Shown piece by piece: positions 10,730 through 21,663 of a stretch of DNA of 64,000 bases (positions within the stretch are counted from its first letter, which is position 1; the number at the start of each line of letters is the position of its first letter). Source of the stretch: Thalassospira sp. MCCC 1A01148 (GTDB taxonomy: Bacteria > Pseudomonadota > Alphaproteobacteria > Rhodospirillales > Thalassospiraceae); assembly GCF_001613795.1 (NCBI RefSeq), contig NZ_LPVZ01000020.1, positions 248,001 to 312,000 on the forward strand, in the 5' to 3' direction. The notes beneath the pieces were generated by a model, which searched no databases, was not told the DNA's origin, and saw nothing but the letters and a program-made list of their open reading frames with translations. A program made the position numbers and the translations under genes.

Positions 10730-11323
10730 ATGAACAGTCTTCTTGGATTGGGGTTTGGGCTTCCGATATCGTCGCCCAAAACTTCAGTATCTAAGGATGG
10801 TGGACCCGAAGGTATCGACAAATACAGCGCATTTAGCGCAACACCACAAAGCAGCAAATCTGCACAACCGACCTTTTATGGCACCAAGTTCAGCGATTTG
10901 TCTGACTCGGTGCAGGCGGTCATGCTGGAAATGCAAACAACCGGAAGCGGGTCGACATCCTTTGCCGACGCAATGGCGAATGTTGCGGACCAAAGCAAGG
11001 ATGCCACTTCCGGTGAAAAGGCCTCCAATGGAGTCTTCTCGTCAAATTCTGATCCGGCCAATGACGATCCTGCAACTGCTGAGCAGGATGCCGAGGAAGA
11101 ATTCAAATCCGCCCTTCGTGACAGTTTGAGTCCGCCAACAAAGGACGAGAAACGTGACGAAAAAGCCGAGATCGAGAAACGCAACGAACGGCTGGAAATT
11201 GATGATGCAGCTCAACAGGCTGCAGCTGACCTTCCGGAAAACGTTGCCGGCCTTGATAGTCGGGTTGCAGCCCAAGTCATGTCTGGTCAACCAGCACGAC
11301 AGCAACCCGCATTGGCCGCCTGA
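10730..11323 (+). CDS. Hypothetical protein, polar and acidic, probably disordered
   Basis: A 197-residue protein I do not recognise. It begins with a short glycine/leucine-rich stretch (MNSLLGLGFGLP). A serine- and threonine-rich region follows, then a strongly charged segment rich in Glu, Lys, Arg and Asp (about 118-165), and an alanine- and glutamine-rich end. There is no signal peptide, membrane span or cysteine. The charged segment could be a coiled coil. Support for it being real comes from a good ribosome site (AAGAAGGA) nine bases before the ATG and an intrinsic terminator directly after the stop. It is monocistronic and divergent from wecB. Confidence 0.7.
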   Translation: MNSLLGLGFGLPISSPKTSVSKDGGPEGIDKYSAFSATPQSSKSAQPTFYGTKFSDLSDSVQAVMLEMQTTGSGSTSFADAMANVADQSKDATSGEKASNGVFSSNSDPANDDPATAEQDAEEEFKSALRDSLSPPTKDEKRDEKAEIEKRNERLEIDDAAQQAAADLPENVAGLDSRVAAQVMSGQPARQQPALAA

Positions 11324-11349
11324 TTAGGCAGGCCTTGACACCTTGAACG

Positions 11350-11378
11350 GAGCAGCGCGGTATAGCGCTGCTCTTTTT
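11350..11378 (+). terminator. Intrinsic terminator after the hypothetical gene
   Basis: GAGCAGCGC pairs with GCGCTGCTC around a six-base loop and is followed by five T residues on the plus strand. Confidence 0.9.
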
Positions 11379-11394
11379 CGTCGCGGATCGCCCA

Positions 11395-13188
11395 CTAGAA
11401 CAGTTTGGGCGGCGCATCACCGCGCTCTTCGCTTTGCAGTTCAAGCAAGGCATTGTTGTAGGCCATCATCGCGTCCTTTTCATGCACGAAGCCGATGATA
11501 TGGCGTTCTTCGGCACTGTTAAGAACGGGCAAATGTTCCTCGCCTGTTTGCTCCATCAGTTTGATGGCTTTTTCGATACTGTCTGTACGATACAACACCG
11601 GCGGCTTTGAACGTGCGACCTCGCCGGCCGTGACTTCGTCGCCAAGATTGGGGTCAAATGCGGCGTGGCGCAAGTCCGTCAGCGTGATCGTGCCATGCAA
11701 CTTGCCCTGATCGTCAATCACGAACAGTTCGGAATATGGCGCGTTGATCAGTTTTTCGCGCACGGTGGTCAGCCCTTCTGTCAGCGGGACTGTTTCATAT
11801 TCGCGCTTCATGATCTCGGCGACCTTGATCGTGCGCAGCAAATTGACTTCCCGCCCCCAACGGGTCGACAAACCGCGGCATTTCAACTGCCACTGGAAAA
11901 ATGACCCACCCTGGAACTGATCCATCACAACGGACGCCAGAACAGACGCCACCATCACGGCCACCGTGAGGGCGTAGTCCCCGGTCAACTCAAAAATGAT
12001 CAGCGTCGTTGAGATCGGCGCGCCAAGCACAGCTGCCGCCACCGCCCCCATTCCCACAAGGGTGTAAGCCGAATACCCTGAAGACAGTTCGGGAAAAGCA
12101 CTGGTCGCGATAATTCCGAAAGCGCCGCCCAACATAGCACCAAGGAAAAGGGCCGGACTGAACATGCCGCCTGCAAAGCCGAGCCCCATACACACAGACA
12201 CCACAAAACCCTTGGCAAGCAGCAACCCAAACAGGAACGTCAGGTTATAGCTTTCATTGAGCGCGTCGTTCATCGCCCCGTAACCAACGCCAACAATTTG
12301 CGGAAAGATCAAAGCAACCAGACCGACAACCAGACCAGCCACCGCTGGCCGCAGCCAAAGTGGAGCATTGGTTCGATTTGCGGTCTTCTGCACGACCGGA
12401 ATGGCACGCACGACCAGAACGGCGGCAATACCGGCAATAATCCCCAACAAAGCAAAGGCCGGAAATTCCCAGAATGATTGAATCTCATGACCGGGAATAA
12501 GAAAGGCGACCTCGTCTCCGAAATAGATGCGCGTAATGACTGTGCCGGTCACGGATGCCAGCACAATCGGTGCAAATGCCGTCAAGGCATAGTGGCCAAG
12601 TGCCACTTCGTGCGCAAACAATGCACCGGCCAGCGGCGCGTTAAACGATGCGGCCACCGCTGAAGCCACGCCACAGCCCAACAGCGTTCGTGACGCCGAA
12701 CGCCGCAAATGAAGTATCCGTGCAAGCCACGCCCCGAACGACGCCCCCATATGGACGACCGGCCCTTCACGACCAAGCGACGCACCACTGCCCAGCGATA
12801 GCGCACTGGCAATTGCACTTTTGATCCCGCAACGGGTCGACATACGCGCATCATGGAATGATGCCGCGTCAATCACATCGGCAACTCCATGGGGGCGCTT
12901 GTCGGGCAGAAACTTATAGATGAAAACACCGACGATCAGACCACCGACTGTCGGTGCAAGAATAAGTTGCCAGACGGGGATTTCGCTTAGATGACGATGA
13001 AGGTCTTCTTCGGCAGTTCCGAAAAACAGCGACTGTATGAACAACAACCCATCACGAAACAGGATCGTCCCGCCCCCGGCCAATGCCCCGACCAGCAAAG
13101 CCAAAATCGACAGAACCAGCTGTTCGCTTTTGACGATGCGGCGCAGACGGTTCAGAAAAATGTTCGATTTCAGAAGCTTTTCAGCCAT
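11395..13188 (-). CDS. ClC-family chloride channel/transporter with C-terminal CBS pair
   Basis: Inner-membrane ClC protein of 597 residues. The transmembrane core (about 25-440) carries the family signatures: GSGASLGREGPVVHMGA, containing the gating glutamate of GREGP, and the later GMGAVAAAVLGAPIS segment. The cytoplasmic C-terminus (about 455-580) has two CBS domains (starting at VAEIMKREY and ending at HIIGFVHEKDAM), which in ClC proteins sense nucleotides or ionic strength. This places it with the long CBS-containing bacterial ClCs rather than short EcClcA. Whether it is a Cl-/H+ exchanger or a channel cannot be told from the sequence. It is monocistronic. Confidence 0.92.
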   Translation of the reverse strand: MAEKLLKSNIFLNRLRRIVKSEQLVLSILALLVGALAGGGTILFRDGLLFIQSLFFGTAEEDLHRHLSEIPVWQLILAPTVGGLIVGVFIYKFLPDKRPHGVADVIDAASFHDARMSTRCGIKSAIASALSLGSGASLGREGPVVHMGASFGAWLARILHLRRSASRTLLGCGVASAVAASFNAPLAGALFAHEVALGHYALTAFAPIVLASVTGTVITRIYFGDEVAFLIPGHEIQSFWEFPAFALLGIIAGIAAVLVVRAIPVVQKTANRTNAPLWLRPAVAGLVVGLVALIFPQIVGVGYGAMNDALNESYNLTFLFGLLLAKGFVVSVCMGLGFAGGMFSPALFLGAMLGGAFGIIATSAFPELSSGYSAYTLVGMGAVAAAVLGAPISTTLIIFELTGDYALTVAVMVASVLASVVMDQFQGGSFFQWQLKCRGLSTRWGREVNLLRTIKVAEIMKREYETVPLTEGLTTVREKLINAPYSELFVIDDQGKLHGTITLTDLRHAAFDPNLGDEVTAGEVARSKPPVLYRTDSIEKAIKLMEQTGEEHLPVLNSAEERHIIGFVHEKDAMMAYNNALLELQSEERGDAPPKLF

Positions 13189-13477
13189 TTCAACTATACC
13201 AGGGTTGGCGATGCGGGATTTGGAGTGATCATAGGATCAGCTTTTCCTGCGAATAAAGGGTAAAGACAAGTACCACCACGGTTATTTTCGCATTGCTGAC
13301 GCCCATTGATTGATCGGGGTGGATATGCAAAAACAAGTGACTTGGATTCAGCGCCCCACAATGCCGCGATCCCGTTTAAGAAAACCGTCATTGCCAAAAA
13401 CGCACGAAATGCACCATTCTGCGCATATCGCGTAAGAGCAATGCCGCCACCAACCGTTCTCAACGGAACCAAAAATA

Positions 13478-14722
13478 ATGAATGACCCTCGACCAACGGG
13501 TACGCAGGCAGCTCGCCCGTTGCCCGGACTTGTTGAATTCATCTGTCTGATGGCGATCACAATCGGCCTTGTTGCCCTGTCGATTGATAACCTTTTGCCG
13601 GCCTTTGGCCCGATTGCAGAAGATTTCGGCATTGAGGACGGCAATCGCATGCAGATGCTGATTTATGTCTTCATGATCGCATTTGGCCTGATGCAGATTG
13701 TTTATGGCCCACTTGCCGACAGCTTTGGCCGCCGCCCCACGCTTATTGCTGGCCTTGGCATCTATTGCGTCGGCACTGTGATGGCGATCTTTGCCAATAG
13801 CTATGAACATCTTCTTATTGCGCGTTTTGTTCAGGGGCTTGGTGCTGCTGCACCAAGGGTACTGACCATGGCAATCACACGCGACTGCTTTGCAGGACGT
13901 GAAATGGCGCGCGTCATGTCGTTTGTCATGATGGTCTTCATCATTTTGCCGGTGTTTGCACCGGCATCGGGCAGCCTTATCCTTGCGCTCGCGGATTGGC
14001 ACATGATCTTTGTCAGCACGCTCGTCCTCGCGATTGCGATTGTGTGCTGGTATCTGCTGCGCATGCCCGAAACACTGCACCCGGAATATCGACACAGACT
14101 TTCTTTGCCGCGTATCGGTCGCGACATCAAAACCACTGTCACCAATCGTCAGACATTTGGTTATGCCTCGGCAATGGGCATGATGTTCGCCTGCCTGATG
14201 GCCTATATCGGATCTGCGCAACAAGTCTTTGAAACCGAAGTATACGGCCTTGGTGTCTGGTTCCCGCTGGTCTTTGGAATGATTGCCGCCTGCATGAGTT
14301 TCTCGTCATTCGTCAATGCGCGCCTAGTGCGCAAGATCGGGATGCACAAGATATCGCATATCGCCTTGTTCATCATGACCGCCAGCAGCCTGATCAATGT
14401 TCTGATTGCAATCTGGTTTGATGGGCAACCGCCATTGCTGTTGTTTGGCATCGGACTGACCACGATCCTGTTTTGCTTCTCGTTGACCATGCCAAACTTC
14501 AATTCATTGGCCATGGAACCGGTCGGTGCAATTGCTGGCACCGCGTCCTCGATGATCGGTGTTTACAGCACACTGATTGGCGTGATTGCCGGCGGCATCA
14601 TCGGCCAGCAGTTCAATGGTACTGTGATCCCGCTTTTGGCTGGTTACTTTGTGTTGGGGCTGATTGCCATCGTGATCGTTGGCATTACCGAGCGCGGCAA
14701 GTTTTGTCACGCCACGCACTAG
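13478..14722 (+). CDS. MFS transporter, Bcr/CflA drug-resistance type
   Basis: Integral inner-membrane protein of 414 residues with about twelve hydrophobic segments. The loop 2-3 motif YGPLADSFGRRPTL matches the MFS motif A. The sequence SIDNLLPAFGPIAEDF in the first helix is typical of the Bcr/CflA branch (DHA1), which exports drugs such as bicyclomycin or small metabolites. RFVQGLGAAAPRVLTMAI corresponds to motif B. The substrate is unknown. It is a single gene, and its 3' end shares a bidirectional terminator with the convergent metH gene. Confidence 0.88.
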   Translation: MNDPRPTGTQAARPLPGLVEFICLMAITIGLVALSIDNLLPAFGPIAEDFGIEDGNRMQMLIYVFMIAFGLMQIVYGPLADSFGRRPTLIAGLGIYCVGTVMAIFANSYEHLLIARFVQGLGAAAPRVLTMAITRDCFAGREMARVMSFVMMVFIILPVFAPASGSLILALADWHMIFVSTLVLAIAIVCWYLLRMPETLHPEYRHRLSLPRIGRDIKTTVTNRQTFGYASAMGMMFACLMAYIGSAQQVFETEVYGLGVWFPLVFGMIAACMSFSSFVNARLVRKIGMHKISHIALFIMTASSLINVLIAIWFDGQPPLLLFGIGLTTILFCFSLTMPNFNSLAMEPVGAIAGTASSMIGVYSTLIGVIAGGIIGQQFNGTVIPLLAGYFVLGLIAIVIVGITERGKFCHATH

Positions 14723-14744
14723 AGCCGTTCAGCACATGCCCATA

Positions 14745-14780
14745 AAAAAAGCCCCGCAGAGTGCAGTCTGCGGGGCTTTT
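14745..14780. terminator. Bidirectional intrinsic terminator between the MFS gene and metH
   Basis: AAAAGCCCCGCAGA pairs perfectly with TCTGCGGGGCTTTT, giving runs of A before and T after the stem, so it can act on both convergent transcripts. Confidence 0.93.
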
Positions 14781-14800
14781 CATTGCGACCGGACAGGCGG

Positions 14801-17452
14801 TTATCTCGCCTGACGCGGATCGTAATTCAAATTCGGGGCAAGCCAACGTTCCGCCTCGGCCAAGGTCATGCCTTTGCGATCGGCATAGCTTTCCACCTGA
14901 TCGCGTTCGATCTTGCCAAGACCGAAATACTTGGCATCCGGGTTGGCAAAGTAAAAACCGCTCACCGAAGAGGTTGGCGTCATGGCATAGCTTTCAGTCA
15001 GTGACACACCAACATTCTTCTCTGCATCCAAAAGATCCCAGAGAATGCCTTTCTCGGTATGTTCCGGGCAGGCCGGATAGCCCGGTGCCGGACGGATACC
15101 GCGATACTTTTCGGCAATCAGATCATCATTGCCAAGCGCCTCATCCGGCGCATAGCCCCAAAGCTCTTTACGAACTTTTTCGTGCATATGCTCGGCAAAG
15201 GCCTCGGCGAAGCGGTCGCCAAGAGCCTTGACCAGGATGGCATTATAATCATCATGCTCGGCTTCAAGCTTGCCAGAGATTTCTTCGACTTCTGGCCCGG
15301 CGGTAACAACAAAGGCGCCGATATAGTCGGTCTTGCCGCTGTCTTTTGGCGCGATATAGTCGGCCAAAGCGCGGTTCGGACGCTTGTTGTTCTCGCGATA
15401 CATCTGCTGGCGCAGGGTATGGAGCATCACCGGCTCATTCTTCTCTGGCGCCGGAGTCACTTCGATATCATCACCTACCGAGTTGGCCGGCCACAGACCG
15501 ACAACTGCTTTGGGCTTGAACCATTTTTCGGCAACGATTTTTTTAAGCATTTCCTGCGCGTCCGCATAAAGGCTACGCGCCGTTTCGCCGACCTTTTCAT
15601 CCTTCAGGATGTCAGGGAAACGCCCATGAAGTTCCCAAGTCTCGAAGAACGGTTTCCAGTCAAAGCGTGACACCAGTTCTTCAAGATCAAACTCTTCAAA
15701 CAGGGTGATGCCGGGTTTGAGCGGAACCGGTGCTTCGAAGTTCTCCCAGTCGAGCTGAACCTTGTTGGCACGCGCATCAACAATTGAGAAACGCTTTTTC
15801 TGCAGTTGCTGTGCGGCATGCTTTTCAGCCATCGCAACATATTCGTTGCGAATTTCCTCGGCAAAACGTTCGCCGTTGGTTTTTGAAAGCAGATTGCTGG
15901 CCACACCCACTGCGCGCGACGCATCAATCACATAAACCACCGAAGACTTCAGATAGTTCGGCGCGATTTTAACCGCAGTATGCACTTTCGACGTTGTCGC
16001 GCCGCCAATCAGAAGCGGGATATCAAGCTCCTGGCGTTCCATTTCGGCTGCGACATAGGTCATCTCTTCAAGCGACGGCGTAATCAGTCCCGACAAACCG
16101 ATCATGTCGACATTTTCCGCCTTGGCGGTTTCGATGATTTTCTGGGTCGGCACCATCACCCCAAGGTCAATGACCTCGAAGTTGTTACATTGCAGAACGA
16201 CACCCACAATGTTCTTGCCAATGTCATGAACATCGCCCTTGACCGTCGCCAGCAAGATCTTGCCATTGGTTTCGTGCTTGCCGTCTTTTTCCTCTTCGAT
16301 GAAGGGAATCAGATAGGCGACCGCCTTTTTCATCACACGGGCGGATTTTACCACCTGCGGCAGGAACATCTTACCGGCGCCAAACAGGTCACCAACAATG
16401 TTCATGCCATCCATCAACGGACCTTCAATCACATGAAGCGGCTTGTCGGCCTGCTGACGGGCTTCTTCGGTATCTTCCTCGACATATTCGGCAATACCGT
16501 TAATCAGCGCATGGGCCAGACGTTCATTGACCGGCTTTTTACGCCATTCCAGATCCGCCTTTTTCTCTGGTCCACCGGTACCTTTGTATTTCTCGGCAAC
16601 TTCAAGCAAACGATCAGTCGCATCCGAACGACGGTTCAGAATGACGTCTTCAACACGTTCACGCAGTTCTTCGGGAATTTCTTCGTAAACAACCAGCTGA
16701 CCGGCATTAACGATACCCATATCCAGTCCCGCCTGGATGGCATGATAGAGGAACACCGAATGCATGGCCTCGCGGACCGGGTTGTTGCCCCGGAACGAGA
16801 AGGAAACGTTGGAAACCCCGCCTGAGATCTTGGCGTATGGCAGGTTTTTTTTGATCAGCTTGCAGGCTTCGATGAAGTCGACAGCATAGTTGTCGTGTTC
16901 TTCGATGCCGGTTGCGACGGCGAAGATATTTGGATCGAAAATGATGTCCTCAGGCGGGAAACCGACCTTTTCGACCAGCACGTCATAGCTGCGTTTGCAA
17001 ATCTCGAACTTGCGATCAACCGTGTCGGCCTGGCCTTTTTCGTCAAAGGCCATGACGACAACCGCTGCACCATAGCGGCGCAACATCTTGGCCTGTGCGA
17101 TGAAGGGTTCTTCGCCTTCCTTCAGACTGATCGAGTTGACGATCCCCTTGCCCTGCAGGCATTTCAGACCAGCCTCAATCACGTTCCATTTGGAACTGTC
17201 GACCATGATCGGCACACGCGCGATGTCAGGCTCAGCCGCAACCAGGTTGATGAACTTGACCATCGCCGTTTCGGCATCAAGCATCGCATCATCCATGTTG
17301 ATGTCGATGATCTGCGCGCCATTTTCGACCTGCTGACGGGCAATCTCAACCGCTGCATCGTAATCTTCCTCGACGATCAGCTTCTTGAATTTCAGCGATC
17401 CGGCGACGTTGGTCCGTTCGCCAATATTGATAAATCTGGAAATGTCGGTCAT
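14801..17452 (-). CDS. metH: Methionine synthase, C-terminal part (folate, cobalamin and activation domains)
   Basis: An 883-residue protein containing the second to fourth modules of cobalamin-dependent methionine synthase. The methyltetrahydrofolate-binding TIM barrel begins at [12 protein letters not shown]. The B12 cap and binding domain has [11 protein letters not shown] with the cobalt-ligating histidine. The C-terminal SAM-binding activation domain includes [15 protein letters not shown]. The homocysteine-binding module is encoded by the separate gene 38 bases upstream. The start at ATG 17452 is preferred over an in-frame TTG ten codons earlier because it begins exactly at the conserved domain edge. 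The two proteins must work together to make methionine. Confidence 0.92.
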   Translation of the reverse strand: MTDISRFINIGERTNVAGSLKFKKLIVEEDYDAAVEIARQQVENGAQIIDINMDDAMLDAETAMVKFINLVAAEPDIARVPIMVDSSKWNVIEAGLKCLQGKGIVNSISLKEGEEPFIAQAKMLRRYGAAVVVMAFDEKGQADTVDRKFEICKRSYDVLVEKVGFPPEDIIFDPNIFAVATGIEEHDNYAVDFIEACKLIKKNLPYAKISGGVSNVSFSFRGNNPVREAMHSVFLYHAIQAGLDMGIVNAGQLVVYEEIPEELRERVEDVILNRRSDATDRLLEVAEKYKGTGGPEKKADLEWRKKPVNERLAHALINGIAEYVEEDTEEARQQADKPLHVIEGPLMDGMNIVGDLFGAGKMFLPQVVKSARVMKKAVAYLIPFIEEEKDGKHETNGKILLATVKGDVHDIGKNIVGVVLQCNNFEVIDLGVMVPTQKIIETAKAENVDMIGLSGLITPSLEEMTYVAAEMERQELDIPLLIGGATTSKVHTAVKIAPNYLKSSVVYVIDASRAVGVASNLLSKTNGERFAEEIRNEYVAMAEKHAAQQLQKKRFSIVDARANKVQLDWENFEAPVPLKPGITLFEEFDLEELVSRFDWKPFFETWELHGRFPDILKDEKVGETARSLYADAQEMLKKIVAEKWFKPKAVVGLWPANSVGDDIEVTPAPEKNEPVMLHTLRQQMYRENNKRPNRALADYIAPKDSGKTDYIGAFVVTAGPEVEEISGKLEAEHDDYNAILVKALGDRFAEAFAEHMHEKVRKELWGYAPDEALGNDDLIAEKYRGIRPAPGYPACPEHTEKGILWDLLDAEKNVGVSLTESYAMTPTSSVSGFYFANPDAKYFGLGKIERDQVESYADRKGMTLAEAERWLAPNLNYDPRQAR

Positions 17453-17490
17453 GGGTCTTTTCGATCTCTTTTCAGCAATCAATATCGGGA

Positions 17491-18558
17491 TTATGCGGCA
17501 TCAAACGGCTCAAGGCCGGAAAGGCGCATGCGCGGCTCAAATTTCGGAACAATGCGCGGTTTGGCATCGGCAACGGCGTCGGTAATCGCCTTGATGTGTG
17601 GTGGCGTTGTCCCGCAGCATCCACCCAACAGGTTCACCATACCGGTCTCCGCCCATTCCTTGACCAGCTCGGCCATTTCGGAATCCGACTGATCATATTC
17701 ACCAAACTCGTTCGGCAGACCGGCGTTCGGATAGACCGAGACACGGCATTCGGCAATACGCGAGAGTTCCTGGACATAGGGGCGCAGCTGTTCGGCACCC
17801 AATGCGCAGTTAAGGCCAATTGAAAACGGCTTGGTATGACGCACAGAATTGTAAAACGCCTCGGTCGTCTGCCCCGAAAGAGTGCGACCCGATGCATCGG
17901 TAATCGTCCCCGAAATCATCACAGGAACATCTTCACCACGTTCTTCGACAACTTCATCAATGGCAAACAACGCCGCCTTGGCGTTTAGCGTATCAAAGAT
18001 CGTCTCAACCAGCAGCGTGTCCGCCCCGCCATCAAGCAGGCCCTTGGCCGCTTCCTTGTAGGCCTCTTTGAGCTGGTCAAAGGTGATGGCACGGAACCCC
18101 GGATTATTCACATCCGGCGAAATCGACGCTGTCCGGTTGGTCGGGCCAATTGCACCATTCACAAACCGCACATCCCCGGGATGGGATGCTTCCCACTCAT
18201 CACAGGCCGCACGCGCGATTTTGGCACTTTCATAGTTGATCTCATACGCCAGATCTTCCATGCCGTAATCAGCCTGGGCAATCGTCGTCGCGCTAAACGT
18301 GTTCGTCCCGTTCAGGTCCGCACCCGCCGCGATGTACTGCAAATGGATATCCTTGATGATGTCCGGCTGTGTCAGGGACAAAAGATCGTTATTGCCTTTT
18401 ACATCCTGCTTCCAGTCAGCAAAGCGCTCTCCGCGGTAATCCTCCTCGGACAGCGAGTGTTTCTGGATCATCGTGCCCATCGCGCCATCAAGGATCAGTA
18501 TCTTTTCCTCGGCCCGTTTGCGCAGCAGGGCAATGCGTTCCTTGCGGTCATTCATCAT
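17491..18558 (-). CDS. metH: Methionine synthase, homocysteine-binding part
   Basis: A 355-residue homocysteine S-methyltransferase domain corresponding to the N-terminal module of MetH. It has [10 protein letters not shown] at the start, and the zinc-binding cysteines are seen in GLNCALG and GGCCGTTP. It ends at the usual interdomain linker ([11 protein letters not shown]), followed by a stop. The downstream metH gene lies in another frame with its own ATG, so this is a genuine domain-boundary split or a very cleanly placed frameshift. It sits in the order ArsR-methyltransferase, metF, metH part 1, metH part 2, on one strand. Confidence 0.92.
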   Translation of the reverse strand: MMNDRKERIALLRKRAEEKILILDGAMGTMIQKHSLSEEDYRGERFADWKQDVKGNNDLLSLTQPDIIKDIHLQYIAAGADLNGTNTFSATTIAQADYGMEDLAYEINYESAKIARAACDEWEASHPGDVRFVNGAIGPTNRTASISPDVNNPGFRAITFDQLKEAYKEAAKGLLDGGADTLLVETIFDTLNAKAALFAIDEVVEERGEDVPVMISGTITDASGRTLSGQTTEAFYNSVRHTKPFSIGLNCALGAEQLRPYVQELSRIAECRVSVYPNAGLPNEFGEYDQSDSEMAELVKEWAETGMVNLLGGCCGTTPPHIKAITDAVADAKPRIVPKFEPRMRLSGLEPFDAA

Positions 18559-18608
18559 TTTTATCCAGTCAATTCTTCATGCGTCATGTTCGAAAGCAAA
18601 AGGGACAA

Positions 18609-19511
<903 letters not shown>

Positions 19512-19588
19512 TCAATCCTGTCTTCGATGTCCCTTGGGTTGGATCCTCGGGTCTTTTTTATCGTGGTAATTTCGTAAACCGGCGCGTG

Positions 19589-20566
19589 TTACTCTGCGGC
19601 CTTCTCTGATCTTTTTTCACCTGCATCCGCAACGTCCCCCGGGGCCGGATGCGCAGCCCATATCCGAACCGTCAGCGGCTTGCCCGGCAAGCTGATCACA
19701 TTGTCGGGCTCAAGCTTGTTTGCACGGAACCAGGCATTAAGTGACGCATCATCAAATCCAAGACGGCGATGCGCGTGTTCCTCGCGAAGCTCTTCGTGTT
19801 CGTGCTGGGCAAAATCAACAATGACAAGCTTGCCCCCCGGTGCGAGCACCCGCGCAGCTTCAGCAAGGGCCGCTTCAGGTTTTTCAGCGAAATGAAGCAC
19901 TTGGTGAAGCGTCACAAGGTCAAACATGCCGCCCGGATACGGCAACTGATACATATCTGCTTGCCGAACAAGACAGTTGGACAAATCCGCACGTTGCAAT
20001 CTTGCACGGGCCACCGCCAGCATTTCGCGCGACATATCAACGCCAACGCCTTCTTCGGCTTCATGCCCCAAAAGTTCAAGTATGCGCCCTGTGCCGGTAC
20101 CAACATCGAGAATCCGTCCACCCGTCAGATCTCCAACCGCCTCGAGCAGTGCCTTTTCGACCACGGCCTCATCAATATGCAGTGATCTGATCCGGTCCCA
20201 GTCCTTGGCGTTTGCGCGAAAATACTCTGTGGCGATTTTCTCACGCTCGGCCTTGACCTGTTCAAGACGGGCACGGTCCAAAGACAGTGTTTCGTCATCC
20301 TTGGGCAAAAGATCCAGCACAGGCTGAACAAGGTCAGCCCCGGGGCCGGAATGCGGCGTGCGATAAAACACCCACGTGCCCTCGCGGAAACGGACCAGCA
20401 AGCCCGCCTCACACAGTAGTTTAAGATGTCGGGATACGCGGGGTTGGCTTTGACCAATGATCTGGGTGATCTCACTGACAGTCAGTTCGCACTCGGCACA
20501 GATCGCCAACAGACGAAGCCGCGTTGCTTCGGCAGCCGCACGCAATCTTGCAAGAACCTGTTCCAT
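19589..20566 (-). CDS. ArsR-family regulator fused to a SAM-dependent methyltransferase
   Basis: A 325-residue fusion. Residues 1-90 form an ArsR winged helix (ATRLRLLAICAECELTVSEI, then SQPRVSRHLKLL as recognition helix). About residues 135-300 form a class I methyltransferase with ILDVGTGTGRILELLG and VDFAQHEHEE. The first of the four methionine-cycle genes, it probably represses its own operon in response to SAM or S-adenosylhomocysteine; this is inferred from the fused domain and context. The start ATG 20566 has GGAGG eight bases upstream, better than the in-frame GTG at 20581. A palindromic site overlaps the predicted promoter just upstream. Confidence 0.88.
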   Translation of the reverse strand: MEQVLARLRAAAEATRLRLLAICAECELTVSEITQIIGQSQPRVSRHLKLLCEAGLLVRFREGTWVFYRTPHSGPGADLVQPVLDLLPKDDETLSLDRARLEQVKAEREKIATEYFRANAKDWDRIRSLHIDEAVVEKALLEAVGDLTGGRILDVGTGTGRILELLGHEAEEGVGVDMSREMLAVARARLQRADLSNCLVRQADMYQLPYPGGMFDLVTLHQVLHFAEKPEAALAEAARVLAPGGKLVIVDFAQHEHEELREEHAHRRLGFDDASLNAWFRANKLEPDNVISLPGKPLTVRIWAAHPAPGDVADAGEKRSEKAAE

Positions 20567-20868
20567 GCCAATGACCTCCACGTCGACGACAAAGATATAA
20601 AGATATGTTTATATTTGTTCAAGGGATAATTTCGCACACAATTGTGTTGCATAAACATCACACCACAAAATTGCTTGATCCCGATCAACTTTTTGTATGC
20701 TGGTGTTTAAATTCCCCCTATGCTAACCAGATGGTTATCTGAGGCGTGCGCGTTACGTGATCGCCCTTTCCGACAGAAGGTTGATCGGTAACGTTTTTTG
20801 GTGTTTTCACTGAAAAGCGTTTTGGGTCAGGGGAAGTCTGTGTATCGAACATCGGTTGGCTAAAAATA
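20567..20868. other. Divergent intergenic region between the methionine operon and mlaA
   Basis: A 302-base AT-rich gap. The left end holds the methionine-operon promoter and operator described separately. The right end must hold the mlaA promoter, which I cannot place with confidence. No gene is evident. Confidence 0.5.
20594..20622 (-). promoter_or_regulatory. Promoter with overlapping palindromic operator of the methionine operon
   Basis: On the minus strand TTGAAC (-35, 20617-20622) and TATATC (-10, 20594-20599) are 17 bases apart. Between and over them lies a perfect inverted repeat, ATATAAA-gatatg-TTTATAT (plus-strand 20595-20614). The position is ideal for autorepression by the ArsR-type protein encoded immediately downstream; that protein-site pairing is an inference. 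Confidence 0.65.
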
Positions 20869-21654
20869 ATGAAGTTTCGAGCTTTGCTTTCACTTTGTGC
20901 CGCAGGATCGCTGTCTTTGCTGACCGCGTGCGCATCCACAGAACCTGCTCAGGACATGAGTGACTACGATCCGATTGAGCCGGTAAACCGCGTCGTTCAT
21001 GGCGTAAACGGGGCTGTGGACTTTATGGTCCTTTATCCTGCTGCCATGTGGTACCGCGACATCGCCCCGGAACCGGTCAAAACGTCGGTCAGAAGCTTTG
21101 TGCGCAACATCAACGAACCGTTGAACTCGTTCAACGCGTTGCTGCAAGGTGACCCGGATCAGGCTGCTGCCTCATTCCAGCGTTTCATCATGAACTCGAC
21201 CATTGGTCTTCTGGGCTTCAACGATGTTGCCACTGATTTCGGCATTCCGTATCGCCGCGAAGATTTCGGTCAGACCCTTGCGCATTATGGCATTGGCGGC
21301 GGCCCCTACATTGTGCTGCCGTTGCTTGGCCCGTCCAACCTGCGTGATACAACCGGCCTTGCCGTTGATTACTTTGCCAACCCGCTGACCTGGGGCGCTG
21401 AAAACAGCGACACGGCAGAAGCTTTGTATCTTGGCTCGATCGGTCTGAGCGCGCTGCATTATCGTTATGCGACGATCAACCAGCTCAACGAACTGCAGAA
21501 ATCATCAATTGATTACTATGCAGCACTTCGCAGCCTCTATCGTCAGCAGCGCAACACGCTGATCCGTAACGGTGCCCCGGCACCGGCAACGGCTGTTGAA
21601 GACGAAAGCGCATCTTTTGACTTCGACGATGCTGTCGAAGCTGCAAGCGAATAA
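20869..21654 (+). CDS. mlaA: MlaA-family outer-membrane lipoprotein
   Basis: A 261-residue VacJ/MlaA lipoprotein. The N-terminal signal ends in a lipobox, LTAC, so the mature protein begins at Cys21. The MlaA core follows with YDPIEPVNRVVHGVNGAVD and the later GIGGGPYIVLPLLGPSNLRDTTGLAVD, all family signatures. MlaA removes mislocalised phospholipids from the outer leaflet of the outer membrane and passes them to MlaC, whose gene follows nine bases downstream. The inner-membrane MlaFEDB components are not in this window. The C-terminal acidic tail is variable in the family. Confidence 0.94.
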   Translation: MKFRALLSLCAAGSLSLLTACASTEPAQDMSDYDPIEPVNRVVHGVNGAVDFMVLYPAAMWYRDIAPEPVKTSVRSFVRNINEPLNSFNALLQGDPDQAAASFQRFIMNSTIGLLGFNDVATDFGIPYRREDFGQTLAHYGIGGGPYIVLPLLGPSNLRDTTGLAVDYFANPLTWGAENSDTAEALYLGSIGLSALHYRYATINQLNELQKSSIDYYAALRSLYRQQRNTLIRNGAPAPATAVEDESASFDFDDAVEAASE

Positions 21655-21663
21655 GAGCCCGTC

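Noticed and set aside
15980-16825. Plus-strand frame of 281 residues opposite metH
   Set aside because: Antisense shadow of the conserved folate and cobalamin domains.
20567-20868. SAM riboswitch upstream of the methionine operon
   Set aside because: The predicted promoter leaves only about 25 bases before the start codon, too short for a SAM aptamer.
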